The notes under the pieces are model-generated. The model made no database searches, had not been told where the DNA came from, and saw nothing but the letters and a program-made list of their open reading frames with translations. Position numbers and translations under genes: made by a program. From NCBI GenBank assembly GCA_964580255.1, contig CAZOJX010000038.1, positions 1 to 15,201 of the forward strand: a stretch of 15,201 bases of DNA, given 5' to 3'. Source of the DNA: HGM12587 sp964580255 (GTDB lineage Bacteria; Bacillota; Clostridia; Lachnospirales; Lachnospiraceae). Within the stretch, counting starts at the first letter, position 1; each line of letters opens with the position of its first letter. Positions 7,521 to 12,915 of this stretch are shown piece by piece.

Positions 7521-7926
7521 GAAGCTTTTTCTGACGGTCTTTGGCTTTGGAGCCGGGATTGCCCTGGCAGGCGGATTTTTTGCATTGTTGATCGCCCTGG
7601 GAATCATTTCCAGATTCGCCCATCAGACCAGAACAGGCCCATATTTATGGTTATACGAAATGACAACTGCTGCAGGCGGCATTTTTGGAACTATGTGGTA
7701 CCTGTATCAATGGCCGATTCCTATAGGAAAAGCCGGACTCGGAATTTACGGAGCGGCAGCAGGAATCTTTGTAGGTGCCTGGGCGATGGCGTTGACCGAG
7801 ATCATTGATACGATTCCTATTTTTATGAGAAGGATCTATCTGAAAAATGGTCTGACGGCAATTGTCTGGTCGCTGGCCATCGGACATACGGCAGGTTCCC
7901 TGCTCCACATTTTTTTGTGGGGCTGA
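7510..7926 (+). CDS. spoVAB: Stage V sporulation protein AB
   Basis: A 138-residue, almost wholly hydrophobic protein with about four membrane segments (for example AGIALAGGFFALLIALGII, AAAGIFVGAWAMALTEII and LTAIVWSLAIGHTAGSLLH). The order directly after SpoVAA, the length, and segments such as GAAAGIFVGAWAMALTEIIDTIP and RRIYLKNG identify SpoVAB. The start ATG 7510 lies inside spoVAA and follows a purine-rich AGGGGCAGGA stretch, so translation is probably coupled. It is part of the DPA import/release system of the forespore membrane; no individual biochemical role is established. spoVAC begins 30 bases later. Confidence 0.93.
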   Translation: MWIRKLFLTVFGFGAGIALAGGFFALLIALGIISRFAHQTRTGPYLWLYEMTTAAGGIFGTMWYLYQWPIPIGKAGLGIYGAAAGIFVGAWAMALTEIIDTIPIFMRRIYLKNGLTAIVWSLAIGHTAGSLLHIFLWG

Positions 7927-7956
7927 TCCGGGGACGGAAAAGAAAGGAGAGTCAGA

Positions 7957-8421
7957 ATGGAAAAAACAGAGGAACAAAAAAGGATTGAACAGGAATACGG
8001 GGAAAAGGTAAAACAGTATACGCCGACCCATTGTCTGCCAAAAGAAATGCTGAAGGCTTTTTTGGTGGGCGGGATCATCTGTTGTATCGGGCAGGCAATC
8101 ACGGAGGCTTCTATGGCTTATGGGCTTTCAAAGGACGATGCAGGAACGGTGTGCACCATTGTGCTCGTTCTGCTCAGTGCGCTTTTGACCGGCTGCAATC
8201 TTTACCCGAACATTGCAAAATTCGGCGGTGCAGGCGCGCTGGTGCCGATTACCGGATTTGCCAATTCTGTTGCAGCCCCGGCCATAGAGTTTCAGAAAGA
8301 AGGCCAGGTTTTTGGTATCGGGTGCAAGATCTTTACTATTTCAGGGCCGGTAATCCTGTACGGGATTTTCAGCAGCTGGGTGCTGGGGGTGATCTATTGG
8401 CTGAGTACGGTTTTAAAATAA
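7957..8421 (+). CDS. spoVAC: Stage V sporulation protein AC (DPA channel subunit)
   Basis: A 154-residue membrane protein starting at ATG 7957 after AAGGAGA at 7944-7950. After a charged cytoplasmic N terminus with YTPTHCLPKEMLKAF come several membrane helices. The highly conserved segments NIAKFGGAGALVPITGFANS and APAIEFQKEG, followed by VFGIGCKIFTISGPVILYG, are hallmarks of SpoVAC. In Bacillus, SpoVAC is a mechanosensitive-type membrane protein implicated in release of dipicolinic acid at germination, and it works with SpoVAD and SpoVAE. Here it is the last + strand gene of the block: instead of spoVAD and spoVAE following, a hairpin terminator comes 16 bases after the stop, and spoVAD faces it from the other strand. 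Confidence 0.96.
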   Translation: MEKTEEQKRIEQEYGEKVKQYTPTHCLPKEMLKAFLVGGIICCIGQAITEASMAYGLSKDDAGTVCTIVLVLLSALLTGCNLYPNIAKFGGAGALVPITGFANSVAAPAIEFQKEGQVFGIGCKIFTISGPVILYGIFSSWVLGVIYWLSTVLK

Positions 8422-8437
8422 ATAAGTTAAGAAAAAG

Positions 8438-8477
8438 AACAGGCACAGTCGGTGAAAGACTGTGCCTGTTTTGTGTT
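8438..8477. terminator. Hairpin terminator shared by convergent spoVAC and spoVAD
   Basis: A perfect 13-bp stem AACAGGCACAGTC (8438-8450) / GACTGTGCCTGTT (8458-8470) with a 7-base loop. On the + strand it runs into TTGTGTT; on the - strand the stem is followed by CTTTTTCTT. It lies between the spoVAC stop (8421) and the spoVAD stop (8482), so it can end transcripts from both sides, with the better T-tract for spoVAD. Confidence 0.9.
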
Positions 8478-8481
8478 CTGT

Positions 8482-9480
8482 TTAGTGCTCCAGCACAACT
8501 CCATGGCAGATTCCCGGAATGCTCTGCCCCTCATTAAAGCTGACGGTAGAGAGCAATGCACCGGTCGGCAGAAAAAGAATTCGCTGAAATTCTCCCTGTT
8601 CCAATTTTGGCAGCAGATAGCCGGCTAAAGTGACGGCACTGCAGCCGCAGCCGGAACCGCCGGAATGGGTGTCCTGGGAATCATCATCGAAAATAGCGAT
8701 TCCGCAGTCAAAATGCTTTTTTGTCAGATCATATCCTTTTTGTTTTAAAAGATCTAAGAGAAGTTCCCGCCCTACGATTCCCAGGTCACCGGTGACGATC
8801 AGGTCGAAATCGTCGGGAGTTCGTTGGAAATCCTGAAAATGCTGATAAATAGTGTCTGCGGCAGCCGGAGCCATGGCAGCTCCCATGTTCATGGAATCTT
8901 TCACACCGTAATCCATCATTTTTCCGGTGGTGATTCCGGTAATTTTAACGGTTCCCGTATCACTGACGATAAAGGCGCCGCCTCCGGTAACTGTCCAGGT
9001 TGTGGATAAAGGACGCTGACTTGCGTATTCCAGTGGATAACGGAACTGTTTTTCTGCACTGGCAAAGTGCGAGGAAGTTACTGCCAGACAATGTTTGGCA
9101 TAGCCGGCAGCAACGGTCATCGCAGCCAGAGAAAGGGATTCGCCGGCAGTGGAGCAGGCACCGTAAAGACCGAACATGGGAATTTCCAGTTCCAGCATAC
9201 CGAAGGAGGAGGCAATGAGCTGTCCTAAAAGATCTCCGGAGAAAAGATAGCGGATATCCTCCGGCGAAAGTCCTGCCTTTTGAAGCGCCAGTTTGGCTGC
9301 CTGTTTTTGAAGTTCACTTTCTGCTTCCTCCCAATTGTCTTTACCGAGCATGGGATCTGTCTCGATCACATCAAAACAGGTTCCCAAAGGGCCTTCCCCT
9401 TCTTTTTGTCCGACGATCGAAGCATAGCTTTTGATATACGGCGGTTTTTGAAATGCAATGCTTTGTTTTCCTTTTTTCAT
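8482..9480 (-). CDS. spoVAD: Stage V sporulation protein AD (DPA-binding, thiolase-fold), on the opposite strand
   Basis: A 332-residue soluble protein with the fold of thiolases/ketoacyl synthases. In Bacillus, SpoVAD binds dipicolinic acid at the spore inner membrane. Conserved features include FDVIETDPMLG, GLYGACSTAGESL with C109 at the thiolase-like Cys position, SSHFASAEKQFRYPLEY, TVTGGGAF, TGDLGIVG and the Gly/Cys-rich DTHSGGSGCGCSA near the C terminus. Length is close to the 338 residues of the Bacillus protein. An upstream in-frame ATG would add nine residues, but GGGAGG lies five bases before ATG 9480 and fixes the start there. Unusually the gene is inverted relative to spoVAA-AC, stands alone, and is not followed by spoVAE. 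A separate promoter must therefore drive it. Confidence 0.95.
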   Translation of the reverse strand: MKKGKQSIAFQKPPYIKSYASIVGQKEGEGPLGTCFDVIETDPMLGKDNWEEAESELQKQAAKLALQKAGLSPEDIRYLFSGDLLGQLIASSFGMLELEIPMFGLYGACSTAGESLSLAAMTVAAGYAKHCLAVTSSHFASAEKQFRYPLEYASQRPLSTTWTVTGGGAFIVSDTGTVKITGITTGKMMDYGVKDSMNMGAAMAPAAADTIYQHFQDFQRTPDDFDLIVTGDLGIVGRELLLDLLKQKGYDLTKKHFDCGIAIFDDDSQDTHSGGSGCGCSAVTLAGYLLPKLEQGEFQRILFLPTGALLSTVSFNEGQSIPGICHGVVLEH

Positions 9481-9485
9481 AATTT

Positions 9486-9491
9486 CCTCCC
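9486..9491 (-). promoter_or_regulatory. Ribosome binding site deciding the spoVAD start
   Basis: GGGAGG on the - strand lies five bases upstream of ATG 9478-9480. It falls inside the nine-codon extension that an upstream ATG at 9507 would imply, so the shorter protein is preferred. Confidence 0.85.
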
Positions 9492-9508
9492 AAAAAATTA
9501 CTTTCATT

Positions 9509-9537
9509 TAGTATTTGCTATTTACGGAAGATTATGT
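9509..9537 (-). promoter_or_regulatory. Possible sigma-G-like promoter for spoVAD
   Basis: On the - strand ACATA (9533-9537) is one mismatch from GHATR and, 17 bases on, AATACTA (9509-9515) is one mismatch from CATNNTA. The position, about 20 bases before the ribosome binding site, suits a forespore promoter for the separated spoVAD. Degenerate motifs in an AT-rich gap, so tentative. Confidence 0.33.
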
Positions 9538-9576
9538 GACAATAAAAAATAGAAAGAAAACAGACGAGGTGACAGT

Positions 9577-10269
9577 ATGGAAACGATTCTTGTATGTGAT
9601 GATGATCGGGAGATCGTAGAAGCAATAGAAATTTATTTAACGCAGGAAGGATATCAGGTGCTGAAAGCATACGATGGAATAGAAGCTTTGGAAATGCTGA
9701 AAAGTAACGAGGTACATCTGCTCATCATTGATGTAATGATGCCGAAGCTGGACGGTCTGCGGGCAACTTTAAAGATTCGTCAGGAAAGCAGTATTCCGAT
9801 CATTATTTTATCGGCAAAATCAGAAGATGCAGATAAGATTCTGGGGTTAAATGTGGGTGCGGACGATTATGTGGCAAAACCGTTCAATCCGCTGGAGCTG
9901 ACAGCAAGAGTAAAATCCCAGCTTCGTCGTTATACAAAGCTTGGCAACAAAGCAGTTTCTAATGGAACCGTTTACCAGGCCGGCGGCCTGGTCATCAACG
10001 ATGAATTGAAGGAAGTGACGGTAGATGGAGAATCAGTCAAGCTGACGCCAATCGAATACAATATTTTACTCCTGCTGGTGAAAAATCAGGGAAAAGTTTT
10101 TTCCATCAACCAGATTTATGAAAGTATCTGGAATGAGGAAGCAATCGGTGCGGACAATACGGTAGCAGTTCATATCCGTCATATCCGGGAAAAGATCGAG
10201 GTCAATCCGAAGGATCCCCGTTATTTAAAGGTTGTCTGGGGCGTTGGCTATAAGATTGAAAAACAGTAG
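9577..10269 (+). CDS. OmpR/PhoB-family response regulator
   Basis: A 230-residue DNA-binding regulator. The receiver domain has the acidic pocket D8/D9 (VCDDD), phospho-acceptor D52 in LIIDVMMPKLDG, the switch residue S79 and K101 in VAKPFNP. The C-terminal winged helix (about 130-228) carries LTPIEYNILLLL, then the recognition-helix region TVAVHIRHIREKIE, and ends WGVGYKIEK, all typical of OmpR-type proteins. The start ATG 9577 follows GAGGTG at 9566-9571. It is transcribed divergently from spoVAD across a ~96-base gap, and the sensor kinase gene starts 13 bases after its stop, forming a two-component pair. The stimulus and target genes cannot be told from sequence. Confidence 0.96.
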   Translation: METILVCDDDREIVEAIEIYLTQEGYQVLKAYDGIEALEMLKSNEVHLLIIDVMMPKLDGLRATLKIRQESSIPIIILSAKSEDADKILGLNVGADDYVAKPFNPLELTARVKSQLRRYTKLGNKAVSNGTVYQAGGLVINDELKEVTVDGESVKLTPIEYNILLLLVKNQGKVFSINQIYESIWNEEAIGADNTVAVHIRHIREKIEVNPKDPRYLKVVWGVGYKIEKQ

Positions 10270-10272
10270 TTT

Positions 10273-10278
10273 GGGAGA
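10273..10278 (+). promoter_or_regulatory. Ribosome binding site deciding the sensor kinase start
   Basis: GGGAGA lies four bases before ATG 10283. The alternative in-frame ATG at 10232 sits within the response regulator coding region without a comparable site. Confidence 0.75.
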
Positions 10279-10282
10279 ATCT

Positions 10283-12817
10283 ATGAAACGAATTCGAATC
10301 AGCAGTGGTGTGAAAACAGCCATTGTCATTTTAAATGAAATATTTGCGTTGCTGTTGATCGTGGTGCTGATCATTTCCAGTAATTATGGGGTGAACAGCG
10401 GCTCCTGGGACGATCTGCTGACGCATCGTAATTATGAGGAGTCAGAATATTTTCGAACCCAGTCAGTCAATCAGGTGACCCGGGCGATCAGAGCGGCCGC
10501 CCGGGCAACCCGTTTTGAAAAGAATGGGGTGTATGATCCGGAGCGTTTTGTAAATATTGAAAACTATGCACAAAAGGGGATCATTACCGGAGAATATGAT
10601 CAGGAAGGATTGTATTATCGTCTGGGAGATCTTTTGAACTGGGCGCAGAAGGGCTGGACCTATAGTGAAGTAAAGATTGATGAAGAAGGGTATCTGACAC
10701 TGCAGCTTCAGGAATCGGCGAATACCATTTCTCTGCAGGAGGATCTGGAACATTATTTTCTTTCCTCTGATCATGAATGGAATGCCTACTATCAATATTA
10801 TCAGAATGTAAGCGGTGTGCGTGATTCAGCAGCGGAGGAAATTTATACAAAACGGATTTTAAATGAAGCATATCAGCCGGAAAATTACCGAAATATTGTC
10901 AGCTATGCCACAGAAAACAATATAGATCTGGAAAGTTTGTATGCCATGATGGACAAAACCCTGGAAAATATCGTTTCTGATGTGCTTTCCTACCGGGATA
11001 ATGTCAATATCTTTGATCCGGAATCTAGTAATGTGCGATATTTTCTCATTGATCGGGAACAGGAGCAGATCTATACCAATGTGAATGAGCTTAGGAAGGC
11101 ATCAGAGATTGAGATAGAAGAATATGTTCGGGGCTTGGGTGCTTACTGCTGCTATGATAATCAGATTTTGTCCCTGGACGCACAGGACATTGATCTGACG
11201 GTCACAGACCTTTACGGGTATACAGAAAAATACGGTATGTCGGGCTCAGACAACTATGTGCTGTGCATGGGAATTGACACTTCTTATCCTGCATCAGATG
11301 TTCTTTCGGTAGGCCATGAACGCTATCAGAGTCTGCAGCCGATCGCCTGGCTTGCATTGCTGGCCGGTGTGACCGGAATTGTGGGTTATTTTTTGACCTT
11401 CATCTTTTTGACGGCTAAGGCAGGGGTGGATCCGGAAAAAGAAGGAATCCAGCTGAATTGGTTTGATTATTGGAAAACAGAAATCAGCGCATTGGTGATC
11501 CTGGGACTGTCATCTCTCGGCATCATTCCGCTGTTTGTGCTGGATGAATATTTTTCTTTTTTAACAAAGGAAGGACTCATAGGCTTTGTGGCCATGGGAG
11601 AAAACTGTGCCTTTTTAGCAGGCTGGTTAAGTCTTATCCGACGTGCAAAGGCAAAGAATCTCTGGGAAAACAGCGTCTGCTGTATGGCGATCAAACTGAT
11701 CCGGGAAAGCTTTGCAAACAGTCAGAGAACAACCAGAGTACTGACTCTGTTTGCAGGATATCTTTTTGTGAATTTCCTTCTGCTGCAGACGGGCACATGG
11801 AAATATCTGCTGCTTTTGATTTTCCATGGAATTGTCGGAGTTATGATCTTAAAAGAATCTATTCAGGATCAGAAGCTTTTGGACGGCATGCAAAAGCTGA
11901 GTGAAGGTCAGCTGGATTATCAGTATGAGATGGACGAATTTTCCGGCTTCCGGAAAGAGTTTGCAGAAGCCTTAAACGGTGTTCATCAGGTATTTTTAAA
12001 CTCCGTCATGGAGAGCATGAAGAATGAACGAATGCAGACAGATCTCATTACCAATGTTTCTCATGACATTAAGACACCGCTGACATCGATCATTAACTAT
12101 GTGGATCTTTTAAAGCGGGAAAACATAGAAAATGAACGTGCAAAGGGTTATATCGAGGTTTTGGAACAGAAATCTTACCGTTTGAAGCATTTGACGGAAG
12201 ATCTCGTGGAAGCTTCCAAGATCAGCTCCGGAAATATTACATTGGAATGTATGCAGATCGAGATGCAGGAAATGATCTGCCAGGCCGGAGGAGAGTTTGC
12301 GGACAAATTTGAGGCACGCGGGCTTCATCTAATCGAGAATCTTCCGCAGGAGCCCCTCTATATTCGGGCAGACGGCAGACGGCTTTGGAGGGTTTTGGAA
12401 AACCTTTATAACAATGTTGCAAAATATGCAATGCTCAACACGAGAGTTTACGTGGATTTGATCGATCTGGGAAATGAGATTAAGTTTTCCATTAAAAATA
12501 TTTCCGAGCAGCGGCTGAACATTGAGGCGAAGGATCTGACAGAGCGGTTTATCCGGGGAGACATTTCCAGAAGTACGGAAGGCTCCGGTTTGGGACTTTC
12601 CATTGCCAAAAACCTGACAGAACTGCAGGGCGGTAAGTTTTCCATCTATCTGGACGGAGATCTTTTCCGGGTAACACTGCATTTTCCGAAGCTGGAGGCA
12701 TTGCCGGAGGAACTGTCCATGAATGTACTGGAAGAAAATATTGAGGCGAGTCTGGAAACAGGATTTGCAGAGCCGCAGCCGGAAAATACGGAAGCTGAAA
12801 TTTCCGAAGAAAAGTGA
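10283..12817 (+). CDS. Large membrane sensor histidine kinase (partner of the upstream regulator)
   Basis: An 844-residue kinase. One N-terminal membrane helix (about 12-33) precedes a long extracytoplasmic sensor region of ~315 residues (about 34-350) in which I recognise no named domain. About five more membrane helices follow (near 353-377, 402-422, 430-452, 484-502 and 505-525). The cytoplasmic part has the H box NVSHDIKTPLTSIINYVDLL with phospho-acceptor H594, the N box RVLENLYNNVAKYA, the F-type segment ERFIRGDISRSTEG and the G2 box GSGLGLSIAKNL. A canonical DxGxG G1 box is not visible; the equivalent stretch reads FSIKNISEQRLNI, a variant I recall from many Firmicute kinases, so activity is still expected. 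An acidic ~40-residue tail ends the protein. It overlaps nothing and is probably co-transcribed with the regulator. Confidence 0.95.
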   Translation: MKRIRISSGVKTAIVILNEIFALLLIVVLIISSNYGVNSGSWDDLLTHRNYEESEYFRTQSVNQVTRAIRAAARATRFEKNGVYDPERFVNIENYAQKGIITGEYDQEGLYYRLGDLLNWAQKGWTYSEVKIDEEGYLTLQLQESANTISLQEDLEHYFLSSDHEWNAYYQYYQNVSGVRDSAAEEIYTKRILNEAYQPENYRNIVSYATENNIDLESLYAMMDKTLENIVSDVLSYRDNVNIFDPESSNVRYFLIDREQEQIYTNVNELRKASEIEIEEYVRGLGAYCCYDNQILSLDAQDIDLTVTDLYGYTEKYGMSGSDNYVLCMGIDTSYPASDVLSVGHERYQSLQPIAWLALLAGVTGIVGYFLTFIFLTAKAGVDPEKEGIQLNWFDYWKTEISALVILGLSSLGIIPLFVLDEYFSFLTKEGLIGFVAMGENCAFLAGWLSLIRRAKAKNLWENSVCCMAIKLIRESFANSQRTTRVLTLFAGYLFVNFLLLQTGTWKYLLLLIFHGIVGVMILKESIQDQKLLDGMQKLSEGQLDYQYEMDEFSGFRKEFAEALNGVHQVFLNSVMESMKNERMQTDLITNVSHDIKTPLTSIINYVDLLKRENIENERAKGYIEVLEQKSYRLKHLTEDLVEASKISSGNITLECMQIEMQEMICQAGGEFADKFEARGLHLIENLPQEPLYIRADGRRLWRVLENLYNNVAKYAMLNTRVYVDLIDLGNEIKFSIKNISEQRLNIEAKDLTERFIRGDISRSTEGSGLGLSIAKNLTELQGGKFSIYLDGDLFRVTLHFPKLEALPEELSMNVLEENIEASLETGFAEPQPENTEAEISEEK

Positions 12818-12825
12818 TATTGTAG

Positions 12826-12854
12826 TTGAATTATTCCGCATTGGGTTGTATAAT
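12826..12854 (+). promoter_or_regulatory. Sigma-A promoter of the aconitase-family gene
   Basis: TTGAAT (12826-12831), a 17-base spacer, and a perfect TATAAT (12849-12854) predict transcription from about 12861, roughly 55 bases before the start codon. It begins nine bases after the kinase stop, so the hydratase has its own promoter. Confidence 0.75.
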
Positions 12855-12875
12855 TGTATACAATCTATGCGGAAT
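12833..12875. repeat. Outer inverted repeat flanking the -10 region
   Basis: ATTCCGCAT (12833-12841) and ATGCGGAAT (12867-12875) are perfect 9-base inverted arms 25 bases apart, enclosing the TATAAT box and the inner palindrome. They may be half-sites of an operator, or the stem of a terminator for the upstream kinase transcript, since TTTATTTTCT follows the right arm. Confidence 0.7.
12853..12864. promoter_or_regulatory. GntR-like palindromic operator over the -10 box
   Basis: ATTGTATACAAT is a perfect 12-bp palindrome. Its core TTGTATACAA fits the GT-N(x)-AC pattern of GntR-family (FadR-type) operators. It overlaps the end of TATAAT and covers the expected transcription start, the right place for a repressor. 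The palindrome is certain; the regulator family is inferred, and no GntR gene is in the window. Confidence 0.55.
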
Positions 12876-12902
12876 TTATTTTCTGCTGAAATGGAGTTAA
12901 TT

Positions 12903-12907
12903 GGAGG
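12903..12907 (+). promoter_or_regulatory. Ribosome binding site deciding the hydratase start
   Basis: GGAGG lies eight bases before ATG 12916. It rules out the in-frame TTG at 12901, which would put this site inside the coding sequence. Confidence 0.9.
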
Positions 12908-12915
12908 AACTTATC

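Noticed and set aside
8031..8537. 168-aa alternative + strand frame over spoVAC
   Set aside because: Out of frame with the conserved SpoVAC protein, no RBS, and it runs through the terminator hairpin.
10232..10282. ATG 10232 as start of the sensor kinase
   Set aside because: It lies inside the response regulator gene, adds 17 unlikely residues before the basic/hydrophobic N terminus, and ATG 10283 has its own GGGAGA.
12329..12841. 170-aa minus-strand frame opposite the sensor kinase ATPase domain
   Set aside because: Antisense to a highly conserved domain, with no recognisable motif or RBS.
12901..12915. TTG 12901 as start of the hydratase
   Set aside because: It would place the GGAGG ribosome binding site inside the gene; ATG 12916 has ideal spacing.
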